64,000 nucleotides of DNA from an uncultured Pseudomonadota bacterium (GTDB lineage: Bacteria; Myxococcota_A; UBA796; SXON01): the NCBI GenBank assembly GCA_903844155.1, contig CAIMSU010000268.1:16127-80126 (forward strand), given 5' to 3'. How positions within the stretch are numbered: the first letter of the stretch is position 1; each line of letters opens with the position of its first letter. Positions 36,252-45,129 of this stretch are shown in pieces. A program made the position numbers and the translations under genes. The notes beneath the pieces are model-generated. The model searched no databases. It was not told the origin of the DNA and was given only the letters and a program-made list of their open reading frames with translations.

Positions 36252-36805
36252 CGCCGGAGACCGCCAGATCGGTCGGCGGCTGGCTGTTCCGGAACCGCGG
36301 GTGGCTCCCCGTGCCGCTGCTGTTGGCGATGGCCGTCCTGCCCCTGAGGTTGGCCGGGCCAGGCCTGGCCGTCGTCGCGACGGGTGAGGCGCTGCGATTC
36401 TGGGCTGTCGGCCACATCGGGCTTGCGAGCCGAACTCGCGGCGACGGCGCCGCCAGGGTTGTCGCCTCGGGCCCGTACCGGCTCGTCCGAAACCCGCTTT
36501 ACGTCGGCAATATCGTGATCTTCCTCGGGCTGGGCATCATGAAGTGGCCGTGGGGCGTGGTCGCCGCGCCGCTGCTCGCGCTCGACTACCACTTCATCGT
36601 CGCGTGGGAGGAGGGGAACCTGGCCGCCAGGCTCGGCGAACCCTACCGCGAGTACCTGGCCCGGGTCCCCAGGTGGGTGCCTGCGTTTCCTGCCTCCCAG
36701 GCCGACGCACCCGCCTGGGCCGGCGCTGAGGCCCTGCGGAGCGAGCGCAGCACCTTCCTCGCCCTGGCGGTCGTGCTCGCCGGCATGTTCCTCGTCCGAG
36801 GTTGA
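36248..36805 (+). CDS. ICMT/phospholipid-methyltransferase-family membrane protein
   Basis: This 185-residue protein starts with GTG overlapping the TPR-gene stop. It has several hydrophobic helices and the family signature ASGPYRLVRNPLYVGNIV (~75-92), then WEEGNLAARLGEPYREYLARV (split at ~119-140) and RWVPAFP. This is the SAM- and substrate-binding region of isoprenylcysteine methyltransferase and PEMT-like enzymes. Candidate substrates are membrane lipids or small thiols; none is indicated by the context. Confidence 0.82.
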   Translation: MTPETARSVGGWLFRNRGWLPVPLLLAMAVLPLRLAGPGLAVVATGEALRFWAVGHIGLASRTRGDGAARVVASGPYRLVRNPLYVGNIVIFLGLGIMKWPWGVVAAPLLALDYHFIVAWEEGNLAARLGEPYREYLARVPRWVPAFPASQADAPAWAGAEALRSERSTFLALAVVLAGMFLVRG

Positions 36806-36897
36806 ATGCGGTGTTTCGCACCTGCTCCAGGGGAGCGCGCTGGTCGCACACGCGGCGTCGCTGAAGCGTGCTACGCTGTTGCACTGAGGCCCCTTTC

Positions 36898-38220
36898 TTG
36901 GAACGCTCCTCTCGCCTCCGAAAGTACCACCGGAAGGACTACACGCAGAGCGTGGACTTCCCGGTCGAGATCGTGGGGCGAGACGGCCGCGTACGCCGGT
37001 ATTCCTACGACGAGTCGGTGCGTCTGTACCAGCGGCGGATCCGCTCGGCCATCGCGCGTCTGGACGACTCCGAGCTCGTGGACGCCGAGGTGAGGCACTG
37101 TCAGCTTCGCATTGATCAGCTTCGCCGCAGCTACCTGGAGCAGCAGGAGCACCCCGTGGGCGACGGGCGGGTGGTCGGGACGCTGCTCGGCGCGGAGGTC
37201 TACGCGTTCCTCGCTCGGCAAGGGTTCGACGCGTCGGACCTCGGGACGATGCGGTTGATCGCGACCGGGCTCGGCGACGTCGTGTGGCTGACCGGGCTCG
37301 GCGGGCGCAGCTTCATCGTGTACGCCTGGCGCCTGGACTCGGAGGCCGCGCGCACGGCGCACAGTCAGCAGCGTCGGCTCCTGGCCGCTCCGGTGGAGGA
37401 GCCCGCCCCCCCGAGCGAGCGCCCTCCCACCGTCGGAGAGGGGGTCGAGCGGCTCTTCGTGGTGCATGAGACCAGCGAGCTGGGCGTGCTCCTCGCGGGC
37501 GAGGGCCCCTGGGACGGCATCAGCGTCGACACCGGCCCGGCGGAGGGCGAGCTGGAGGTCGTTGAAGGGCCGGTGGAGGTGATCGCGATGCGCGCGTTGA
37601 AGGACGGCAACATCGCCGACGCGCTGCGCGTGTTTGAGGAGGGGATGGAGCTGGCGCCCCTGCGCCCGGGCCTCGCGCTCGCTACCTCCGCGGTCGCGCT
37701 GCTGGACCAGCAGGTCGAGCGAGCCCGGTTTGCCGCGCTGTTCGGGCTGCTGCACGCGGGCGAGGGTGAAAAAACCCGGCCGCTGCTCTCTGCGCTCCTG
37801 GCGATCAGCCTCTACCGCATGAACGACGTCGCGAGCGCACGCAGCGTCATCGCAGAGTCCGGGCCGGCGCCTCTCCCTCGCGCCGTCTCCATCCTGCTGA
37901 ACCTCACCCGCTACCGGCCGTTCGAGCTCTTCTCCTCGGACACACCCGAGGGCGCCGGGGGCCGCGCGCTCACCTGGGTTCGCGCGTGGGGCTTGAAGTG
38001 GTGCGCGTGCGCGCTCACGATGTCCAGCGTCCTCGGGGGCTTGGCCGTGCTGGCGGCACCGAGCATCCCCATCCTGGCCGCGGCGCTCATGCTCAGCGCG
38101 CTCCTGATCCCAGCCGCAGCGCTGGGGCGGCTCGCGACGGTGGCGGGCCGAATCCTCCGGGCCGAAGAGGAGCCCGGACTCTTGCTGGGGATGGAACTGC
38201 TGGGCTCGAAGGGGCGATAG
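36898..38220 (+). CDS. Unrecognised protein with C-terminal membrane helices
   Basis: This ~440-residue protein has an N-terminal region, RKYHRKDYTQSVDFPVEIVG, continuing into a charged helical stretch (YQRRIRSAIARLDDSELVDA). A beta-rich middle (~80-200) is followed by a helical TPR-like stretch (~215-330). Two or three C-terminal hydrophobic helices occur at ~375-415 (VLGGLAVLAAPSIPILAAAL). TTG at 36898 gives an N-terminus beginning at the conserved-looking basic motif; an alternative GTG is at 36868. I recall no named family. A TACGCT -10-like hexamer lies at 36872-36877. Confidence 0.6.
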   Translation: MERSSRLRKYHRKDYTQSVDFPVEIVGRDGRVRRYSYDESVRLYQRRIRSAIARLDDSELVDAEVRHCQLRIDQLRRSYLEQQEHPVGDGRVVGTLLGAEVYAFLARQGFDASDLGTMRLIATGLGDVVWLTGLGGRSFIVYAWRLDSEAARTAHSQQRRLLAAPVEEPAPPSERPPTVGEGVERLFVVHETSELGVLLAGEGPWDGISVDTGPAEGELEVVEGPVEVIAMRALKDGNIADALRVFEEGMELAPLRPGLALATSAVALLDQQVERARFAALFGLLHAGEGEKTRPLLSALLAISLYRMNDVASARSVIAESGPAPLPRAVSILLNLTRYRPFELFSSDTPEGAGGRALTWVRAWGLKWCACALTMSSVLGGLAVLAAPSIPILAAALMLSALLIPAAALGRLATVAGRILRAEEEPGLLLGMELLGSKGR

Positions 38221-38226
38221 CTCCTT

Positions 38227-39630
38227 CTACTGGGGCTCACCGTCCCCGCCGGACATCCCGGGGATCCCCTCAAACCCCTCCATCCCCGGCGGGCCGGAGG
38301 GTGGCGCCTCGGGACGCGGCGGCGGGACCGTCGCGCGCGCGACGCCCAAGATCACATCGAGATCCGCCTGCAACACCGAGAAGGCCGGACCTCCGCCTGC
38401 GTCCTTCGCAACCCGGGAAGCCAGCGCCGCCCCGGCCGCCACATCGCCGATGCTGATGGCCTCGCTGTGGGGCTTGCCATCGTCCGTCTCGGTGAGGGTG
38501 ATGCTGCCCCACCCCGACGCGGCGCCAGCCGGCACGGTGCTTCGGTCCGCGTGCGTGTGGTCGATCTGGTCGAGGACGCCGTCGCCGAGCTTGTATGGCT
38601 TCCCGTCGGCGTCCTTCCACGCACCATCGACCTTGGTGAAGGTCGCCTTGTAGTCCCCAAACACCAGCGCGATGCTATCCACCTGGTACTTCTTGACCGT
38701 CATGAGCGCGACGCCCTGCCATCCATCGAGCTTCACGAGGTCGTTCACGCTCCCGGTGGTCTTCGCCAGGGGGCCATCGCCCTTCACAGCCACGCGCGCG
38801 TCGGCGCCCTCGCCGTCCGTGTCGCCAACCTGGAGCACGTGCGTGCCGTCCGCGTCCTCGACCGTCAGGGTGGCGACGGGCTTCATGTCGGCCGGGCCGT
38901 CGTCCATGAAGCTGTCGGCGCGCAGCATGTCGGCCTTCTGCAGCCAGTCCTCCACGGTCTTGTCGTCGACGCGCGGGCCCTCGTCGCCCAGCCACCAGCC
39001 GTGGTCGTCCTTGCGGAGGACCACACGCACGTCGCCCCGATCGATCTGGATCCGGCGCGCCGTGCCGCTGGAGAAGGTCCAGAGGGTCTTGCTGCGGAAG
39101 TCGTCGACGCCGCGGTGCCCCAGGTCCGCGAGATGGCTCTGGGCAACGCCAACCGGCCCGCCATCCGCGGTCTGGACGTAGCTCCCAAATCCCACCGTGG
39201 TGTCCTTTCCGACGTACACCGTCCAAACGCGGCTGTCGGCCGTCCCGAACACCAGCGTGGACCGGCTGGCGGGGTCCAGCCCGTACCCGGCCGGGTCGCC
39301 CGTGAGCGGATGCTCCTCGACCAGGACGGGGTCGAACCGGTCGACGATCTCGCTCACCTTCCGCTCGTCGATGGGAACGGACTTCGGCGCGACCATCGTC
39401 CACTTGCCGCCGGTCTTCTCGAACGAGACCTCGGGCCCCTGCCCGTTGGTGACCTTCAACGACACGATGTCGTCGGGCTTGTAGTCGACGAGCTCGTGCG
39501 TGGCCGGCGCGTCCGGATCCTCGTCTTTCTTCTTCTTCCCGCCGGTCTGGTTGTTGTCGATCGCGATCACGGCGATGATGGCGAGCAGCACGACAGCGAG
39601 GATGGTGAGGAGGCGGTTCTGACGTTCCAT
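38227..39630 (-). CDS. DUF4340 membrane-anchored protein
   Basis: This 467-residue protein has one N-terminal helix (LLTILAVVLLAIIAVIAID) and a Lys-rich linker. A long periplasmic part follows with DUF4340-like repeats such as HELVDYKPDDIVSLKVTNG (~45) and VSEIVDRFDPVLVEEHPL (~92). The C-terminus is Pro/Gly-rich. In many bacteria DUF4340 genes sit beside ABC-2/GldG-type transporter genes; none is next to this one. The ATG at 39630 is preferred over the upstream frame because the helix then begins after MERQNR. It diverges from grpE. Confidence 0.75.
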   Translation of the reverse strand: MERQNRLLTILAVVLLAIIAVIAIDNNQTGGKKKKDEDPDAPATHELVDYKPDDIVSLKVTNGQGPEVSFEKTGGKWTMVAPKSVPIDERKVSEIVDRFDPVLVEEHPLTGDPAGYGLDPASRSTLVFGTADSRVWTVYVGKDTTVGFGSYVQTADGGPVGVAQSHLADLGHRGVDDFRSKTLWTFSSGTARRIQIDRGDVRVVLRKDDHGWWLGDEGPRVDDKTVEDWLQKADMLRADSFMDDGPADMKPVATLTVEDADGTHVLQVGDTDGEGADARVAVKGDGPLAKTTGSVNDLVKLDGWQGVALMTVKKYQVDSIALVFGDYKATFTKVDGAWKDADGKPYKLGDGVLDQIDHTHADRSTVPAGAASGWGSITLTETDDGKPHSEAISIGDVAAGAALASRVAKDAGGGPAFSVLQADLDVILGVARATVPPPRPEAPPSGPPGMEGFEGIPGMSGGDGEPQ

Positions 39631-39645
39631 GGGGAGCCTTGAGTG

Positions 39646-39673
39646 TTGACGGGAGGCGCGCGGTGCGTATCCT
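39646..39673 (+). promoter_or_regulatory. Sigma-70-like promoter of grpE
   Basis: TTGACG (39646-39651) and TATCCT (39668-39673) are separated by 16 bases, 25 bases before the grpE ATG. No CIRCE-type inverted repeat is seen. Confidence 0.6.
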
Positions 39674-39698
39674 CCGCCCATCTTCCTGGGCATCCCCG

Positions 39699-40259
39699 AT
39701 GAGCGCTTCGCGACAAGATGAGATGGAATCCGGCGCAGAGGGCACCGCCCCGCTGAGCCCCGCTGAGCTACGCGTGGTCGAGCTCGAAGGGCTGCTGACG
39801 GACGCGAACACGCGGGCTTCCGACACCGAGGCCCGATTGCGCCAGGTGAGCTCGGCGTACCGGCAGAAGGTCGAGGAGATCGACTCGATCAAGGACCGGC
39901 TCTCGCGCCAGGCGGCCGTGCAGGAGGAGATCAGGCGCGGCGAGGTCGTCGAGAGCCTGTTTGAACCCGTCGAAAACCTGCATCGCGCACTTGAGACCGT
40001 CAAAGGCAGCCAGGCCGAAGGGGGCTTGCGGATGGTGCACGGCGAGTTCATGACCGCGCTGAGCAAGCTCGGCCTGCAGGAGGTGCCGGGCGTCGGCTCG
40101 AAGTTCGACCCGAACCTGCACGAGGCCATCGCCACGATGCCGGTGACGGACGCGCGCGCCGACAACACGGTGGTGACGGTGTTTTCTGCGGGATTTCGCA
40201 TCGGCAACCGCCTCATCCGCCCCGCCCGTGTCATCATCGGGGCATTCCAGGAGTCCTGA
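39699..40259 (+). CDS. grpE: GrpE-family nucleotide exchange factor
   Basis: This 186-residue protein has a long charged helix (~30-110) and then the GrpE head with KFDPNLHEAIATMPVTDARA (~132-151) and FSAGFRIGNRLIRPARVII (~162-180). GrpE releases ADP from DnaK. It is translated just ahead of a DUF697 GTPase gene (three bases between). dnaK and dnaJ are not nearby, so this may be the housekeeping copy placed apart or a dedicated paralogue. Confidence 0.88.
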   Translation: MSASRQDEMESGAEGTAPLSPAELRVVELEGLLTDANTRASDTEARLRQVSSAYRQKVEEIDSIKDRLSRQAAVQEEIRRGEVVESLFEPVENLHRALETVKGSQAEGGLRMVHGEFMTALSKLGLQEVPGVGSKFDPNLHEAIATMPVTDARADNTVVTVFSAGFRIGNRLIRPARVIIGAFQES

Positions 40260-40262
40260 CCG

Positions 40263-41420
40263 ATGGCCGACCCGATCCCCCCGTCCGACCCCGCGATCGC
40301 CCCAGACGCCATCCTCGAAGGCACCGCGCCGAACCCGGAGATGGGCCTGGCGCTACGGAAGGAGGGCACGCTCGCGTGGGAGCAGACCACGGCAGAGCTC
40401 GCCAAGGCGATGAGCGGGCGGCTCACCGTCGCGTTCCTCGGGTCTGCGAGCTCGGGCAAGGACAGCGCGATCAAGGCCATCTTCGGCGTGGACTTCGGGG
40501 AGATCTCCCCGATCCCCGGCTCCACGTCCACGCTCAAGGTGATCCCCCTCGATGAAGCCGAACAGGTGCTGATCGTGAACGCGCCTGGGTTTGGGGACGT
40601 GCGCGCGGACGTCGACCAGGTGGCCCGCAAGATCCTCGACGACCTCGACGTCATCGTCTACGTCGTGAACTCCGAGGGCGGTGCCACGATCGACGAAAAG
40701 CGCGATCTCGCGGCAATACGCGCCCGCGCCCGGCCCGTGCTCGTGTGCTTGAACAAGATCGACCTCATCCGGGCCCGGGACCGGGAAGCCTTCATCGTGG
40801 CCACGCTCGAGCAGCTCGGCGTCGACCGCGCGGACGCGGTCATCACCGCGTTCGACCCCCTGCCGCAGCTCTCCCGGGAGCCGATGGGCGTCGAGGAGGT
40901 GACCGCGTGGATCTACGCGCAGCTCGCGGAGAGCGGCAAGCAGCTCTTGTTCGCAAAGCAGCTCCGCAACAAGGCGCAGGCGTGTGAACCGATCATCCAG
41001 GCCGCGGCGAAGCGCGCCTCGGTGGCTGGCGCCATCCCGATACCGGGGGCTGATCTGGCGTTGGTGACCGCGATCCAGGTGAAGATGATCCGCGACATCG
41101 CCATTGTTCATGGCGCGGACATCGACAAGGAGGTCGCCCTCTTCATCATCGGCGAGCTGCTCTCCGGCGGGATGCGGGGCTTTGTCCGCTGGGGCGCCGA
41201 GGCGCTCAAGGCGGCGGGGTGGATCCCGGGAACCCAGCTCGTCGAAGCTGCTATTCTGGGCATCGGCGCGCTGGTCGCCGGCGCGACCACGTTCGGCGTT
41301 GGCAGGGCGGCGGTGCAGTATTTCCAGTCGGGCCGCACACTCGACTCGGCGGCGCTGCGCATGGTCTTCGACGCCGCAGCCTGGGACTACAAGCGGAAGA
41401 AGGACGCGATCGGCGTTTGA
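40263..41420 (+). CDS. Dynamin/Era-like GTPase with C-terminal DUF697 membrane domain
   Basis: In this 385-residue protein the GTPase domain has G1 GSASSGKDS (~62), G3 NAPGFGD (~103) and G4 NKID (~162). The DUF697-type hydrophobic region begins at IPIPGADLALVTAIQVKMI (~259) and includes a Gly/Ala-rich helix (AAILGIGALVAGATTFGVG). Such proteins are thought to act at membranes; a precise role is unknown. The G1 motif ends KDS rather than the usual KS/T. GGAG near 40249 precedes the start, and the gene is coupled to grpE. Confidence 0.8.
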   Translation: MADPIPPSDPAIAPDAILEGTAPNPEMGLALRKEGTLAWEQTTAELAKAMSGRLTVAFLGSASSGKDSAIKAIFGVDFGEISPIPGSTSTLKVIPLDEAEQVLIVNAPGFGDVRADVDQVARKILDDLDVIVYVVNSEGGATIDEKRDLAAIRARARPVLVCLNKIDLIRARDREAFIVATLEQLGVDRADAVITAFDPLPQLSREPMGVEEVTAWIYAQLAESGKQLLFAKQLRNKAQACEPIIQAAAKRASVAGAIPIPGADLALVTAIQVKMIRDIAIVHGADIDKEVALFIIGELLSGGMRGFVRWGAEALKAAGWIPGTQLVEAAILGIGALVAGATTFGVGRAAVQYFQSGRTLDSAALRMVFDAAAWDYKRKKDAIGV

Positions 41421-41556
41421 CCGACCCGTGGCCGACGGCGCGGTGACGAAACGTGTCGTCCCACCGGAGACGGTGCCTAGACTCTCAGGGTAAACAGCGC
41501 ATTCCCGGTGGTCCCATGCGTCTCGTCCCGGCCTCGTCGCTTCCCCTGGTGATCCC

Positions 41557-43884
41557 ATGATCGCGGCCCTCAGCCTGTCGGCATTGCTGTCCGGCTGTCT
41601 CGATTTCACCGACTCCAGCAAGACCGACGGCCTCACCGACACCGCGCCGGACACCGACTCGGGGTCGGACACCGACCGGGACACGGGGCCTGAGGTCGTG
41701 CCGCCGGATGCCCTTGCCGGCCACGTCGTCATCCTCGTGTTGGACGGCGGGCGGATCGACGAGACGTTCGGCGACGAAATCAACCCCGACTCCTACTCGA
41801 CAGCATCGAGCGCCAAGACGTCCACCCTGTTCACCAACATCAAGAAATACCTTGTTCCAAATGGGACTCTCATCGTGCCCGGGTACAACACGGGCATCAC
41901 CATCACCGGTCCCGGCCACTGCAACCTGCTGACGGGCATCCATCAGGAATTCGGCCACTTCGCGACGCCGGACGGCCCCGGATTCTACCGGCCCGAACTA
42001 CCGACGATGTACGAGGAGTTTCGCAAGCAGTTCACCGCGGCAAAAAGTGGCGACCTGGTGCTGACCGGCAACACGGACCACATCGCCAGTCTGAACTACA
42101 GCCTCTACCCGGGCGACGGGAGCACCTCCGCCGCTACCTACACCCTGGTGGCGGACCCGGGCGATCCCCAGGACACCGAACCCGCAGCGAACGACGGTCA
42201 GGTGCTGACGGCGCTGGAGTCGACGTTGAGGGGGAGCGCACCCCGCCTCGCGCTCGCGAACCTCCACGCGATGGACCGCGCGGGCCACTACAACAGCGAC
42301 CCGAACGCCTACGGCGAGCGCGTCGCGCAGATGGACCAGCCGATCGTCGACCTCTGGGACCTCATCCAGTCCGGCGAATACCCAGGAATGAAGGACGACA
42401 CGGTGCTCGTCGTGGTGGCCGACCACGGTCGGCACCGGTGGGGCGACGAGGCAGCGAGCCGGCTGGACGGCACGAAGGCCGTGAACTCGGACGGCACCGT
42501 GGGCCCGGACTACCGGAACCATGGCGATCAATGCCGCGGATGCCGGGAGATTCCCATTCTGATGGTCGGGAAGGGCATCAAGCAGGGCGTCACCGTGACG
42601 TCGCCGTACACCCAGGAGGACCTGACGGCGACGATCGCGCGAATCCTGGGGGTAACCGTGCCCTATTCGACGGGGATGGTGATCCAGGAGGCCCTGGACG
42701 GCACCCCGACCGTGACCAACCGCACGGGCGACGTGAACCCGGCAACCGCGAACGGCGCGGTCGCCACCGAGGAGTTCACGACGGACGACGCCGCGCAGAG
42801 CGTCGTGGTGGTGGACGGTGCGCAGGTCTCCACCGTCGGCGCGATCCACGCCGAGGCCCCGGCCATGTACAGCGACGGCTCGCGCGACGTGGTTTGCTGG
42901 CGGGAGCTCAACCTGCTGCTCGACCAGCCAGACGCCATCGACTGGCCTTGGGCCGGGATGTGCAAGACCAGGTTGGACGCCGGAAGCTGGGATGACCTGA
43001 CGCTGCCGAACACGGTGGTCTCGCCGCTCTGGCGGCCGTCGATGGCCAGCGACGACAGCGGGCATCTGATGTTCACCTTCGCGGACAACTCGGACGCGAC
43101 GACGTACTTCAACGCCAGCAACCCGGCGTCCATCCGGCTCTGGCGCTGGTCGACAGACGCGGGATGGGAAGGGACCGAGTACACGGGCCCGGACAATACC
43201 TCCATCTTCCCTGGAAATCCGACCATCACCGAGATCGGGGCCAACAGCTACATCGCCTACGCCAACTCGGACCTCGGCGCCAAGAATTCCACGAACCCGG
43301 GGCGTTACACGCGCCACATCTCGCTGCAGTCCGTGAGCTGGGGGAACAAGCAGACGTGGCAGGAAGTCTGGCGCACGTACACCGAGGCCTGCCCCGGCGA
43401 CACCGCCGATACCGACGGCGACGGGTACGCGGGCGTGAGGGGCGACGGCGAGGTGGGTTGCCCGGTTGGCACTCCGACCGTCGACACCGAAGGCAACCAG
43501 TACGGCCGCTTCGAACACCCCGCCGTGACGGCTGTCGACAAGACCATCTACGTCGCCTACGTCGGCTACGGCGACGTCGGGAACACGCTCCTGCTCTCCA
43601 CGGGCCTGCTGAAGGGCGCCTCCTGGGACAGCCCCCAGCGCCTCGACACCGCCGGACGCGTCCTCGGTCACATTCCGCCGATCTGGGTCGACGGGACGCT
43701 CTACTGGGCGGAGCTCAACGACACGGACACGGTGAGCATCTGCCGGTTCGTGCCCGACGGAACGCCGGACTGTACGGACACGCTCGCACCGCGCATTCGC
43801 GGGTTGGCTGGCTCCTCGCCCGGAATCGTCGCCAGCCTGGATCAGGGGACGGCCGAGTGGACCGTCACCGACATCACCTGGTAG
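41557..43884 (+). CDS. Alkaline-phosphatase-superfamily (phosphodiesterase/sulfatase-like) lipoprotein
   Basis: This 775-residue protein has a lipobox LLSGC at residue ~14 and an Asp/Thr-rich linker. The metalloenzyme fold follows: VILVLDGGRIDE (~57), the nucleophile region TITGPGHCNLLTG (~114), HAMDRAGHYNSD (~237) and VVVADHGRHRWGDE (~286) with metal-binding Asp/His. The C-terminal half is beta-rich. The signal lacks a basic n-region. A short frame from 41516 (MRLVPASSLPLVIP) stops at TGA overlapping this ATG, so a one-base indel may have split an ideal signal peptide. Substrate unknown. Confidence 0.78.
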   Translation: MIAALSLSALLSGCLDFTDSSKTDGLTDTAPDTDSGSDTDRDTGPEVVPPDALAGHVVILVLDGGRIDETFGDEINPDSYSTASSAKTSTLFTNIKKYLVPNGTLIVPGYNTGITITGPGHCNLLTGIHQEFGHFATPDGPGFYRPELPTMYEEFRKQFTAAKSGDLVLTGNTDHIASLNYSLYPGDGSTSAATYTLVADPGDPQDTEPAANDGQVLTALESTLRGSAPRLALANLHAMDRAGHYNSDPNAYGERVAQMDQPIVDLWDLIQSGEYPGMKDDTVLVVVADHGRHRWGDEAASRLDGTKAVNSDGTVGPDYRNHGDQCRGCREIPILMVGKGIKQGVTVTSPYTQEDLTATIARILGVTVPYSTGMVIQEALDGTPTVTNRTGDVNPATANGAVATEEFTTDDAAQSVVVVDGAQVSTVGAIHAEAPAMYSDGSRDVVCWRELNLLLDQPDAIDWPWAGMCKTRLDAGSWDDLTLPNTVVSPLWRPSMASDDSGHLMFTFADNSDATTYFNASNPASIRLWRWSTDAGWEGTEYTGPDNTSIFPGNPTITEIGANSYIAYANSDLGAKNSTNPGRYTRHISLQSVSWGNKQTWQEVWRTYTEACPGDTADTDGDGYAGVRGDGEVGCPVGTPTVDTEGNQYGRFEHPAVTAVDKTIYVAYVGYGDVGNTLLLSTGLLKGASWDSPQRLDTAGRVLGHIPPIWVDGTLYWAELNDTDTVSICRFVPDGTPDCTDTLAPRIRGLAGSSPGIVASLDQGTAEWTVTDITW

Positions 43885-43887
43885 CGG

Positions 43888-45120
43888 CTAGCGGGTGACG
43901 AAGTCCGCGAGCCGGGGACGGGCGACGGAGTCCCGCGGGGCAGGCTCGACGTGGTGCCGGATGCAGTCCCGCAAGCTGGCGCCGTGGATCAGGCGGTCCT
44001 CGGCGTAGGCGGCGATGGCCGCTGAGCTCATCGGCGCGACGAGGCCCACGCGCCCGACGGGCTCGATGCCGCCGTCAACCAGCGCCTCCGTCCACGTGCG
44101 AAGCCGCGTCAAGTGACCGGTCGTCCAGACCGCATGATGGCGCGGCAGCCAACGGACGACAGCGCCGGCAGGGTCCAGGCCCTTCAGCCCGAGGCCCGCA
44201 GCCGCGTCCACCAGTTCCTGGGCCAGCCGGGGCGCCTCGGAGGTCCACGGGGGTGAGCCAGGCTCGACCGCGAGGTGCAGCGCAACCTCTCCTGGGCGCG
44301 CGGCGTGCTGAACAGCGCGAAAAAATGGTGGCCCTCCTGTGGAATTCCCGGCGACGTGGATCTCGTCCACGCCCTCCGGCAGGGTCCCTCGCACCCACAC
44401 CTCGAGCCCGTGGCGCGCGTGCAAGCCCGCGGCGTCCAACGCCAACCGGGCATCCCCGTGCAGGCGGACCACCTCGTCCGGGGCAAGGTCCACCACGATC
44501 CGGCCCTCGATCGTCCCTGCCTCCGTCTCAACCCGTCCTTCCCCCAACCCGGTCACGACACTGTCGATGTCGTCTGGGTGCGCGTCATGGAGGCCCGCTG
44601 GCGCTCGACTCCCCGCGGCGGGCGGCTCGCCGTGGACCACCCTGGCAATGCCGCAGAGGAGTGTCTCCGGGTCGCCGAACCGCGCCCGAGCGTACGGCGC
44701 GTACACCGCCTCGTAGATCGGCGCGCCGAACCGATGCTGCACCCAGTCACGGTAGCTCCGCTCCTCGCGCCCACCCCCGACGAACGCCGCGATTGCGGAT
44801 GCCACGCGCGCCCGTCCGAGCGCGACCCCGGCCTTCGGCAGAGCACGCGCCGGCAACAACCGCACGCGATCAGCCCCAGAGAGCGGCAGGGCCAGAAGGC
44901 TCCCGCGAACCAGCAGCGCCCGCCGAGGCGCCGCGGCCACCTCAAACCCGGTCGGCGGCGCTTCCGCGCACCAACCGGCTCCCAGAGGGCGTTCGGGATG
45001 TGTGAACGCCGACCCCACGCGGATCACCGCCTTGCCGTGGCGGCGAAGCGTCGCGGCCGTCACCGCGGCTCCGGGCCCCGACCCGACCACGACGAAATCG
45101 GTGCTGCGGTCGGCGGACAT
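43888..45120 (-). CDS. FAD-dependent oxidoreductase (amine-oxidase/protoporphyrinogen-oxidase-like)
   Basis: This 410-residue protein has an N-terminal Rossmann motif, DFVVVGSGPGAAVTAATLRR (~8-27), and an FAD-oxidoreductase-like layout. The middle contains RDWVQHRFGAPIYEAVYAPY (~124) and the C-terminus has GRVGLVAPMSSAAIAAYAED (~360), similar in position to the second FAD contact. It is separated by nine bases from the GH13 gene on the same strand. Its 3' end meets the phosphatase-like gene with only three bases between stops. The substrate is not indicated. Confidence 0.7.
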   Translation of the reverse strand: MSADRSTDFVVVGSGPGAAVTAATLRRHGKAVIRVGSAFTHPERPLGAGWCAEAPPTGFEVAAAPRRALLVRGSLLALPLSGADRVRLLPARALPKAGVALGRARVASAIAAFVGGGREERSYRDWVQHRFGAPIYEAVYAPYARARFGDPETLLCGIARVVHGEPPAAGSRAPAGLHDAHPDDIDSVVTGLGEGRVETEAGTIEGRIVVDLAPDEVVRLHGDARLALDAAGLHARHGLEVWVRGTLPEGVDEIHVAGNSTGGPPFFRAVQHAARPGEVALHLAVEPGSPPWTSEAPRLAQELVDAAAGLGLKGLDPAGAVVRWLPRHHAVWTTGHLTRLRTWTEALVDGGIEPVGRVGLVAPMSSAAIAAYAEDRLIHGASLRDCIRHHVEPAPRDSVARPRLADFVTR

Positions 45121-45129
45121 GGTTCCGAT

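Noticed and set aside
41516..41560. 14-codon leader peptide MRLVPASSLPLVIP
   Set aside because: No attenuator or regulatory codon run; more likely part of a split signal peptide, reported as a finding.
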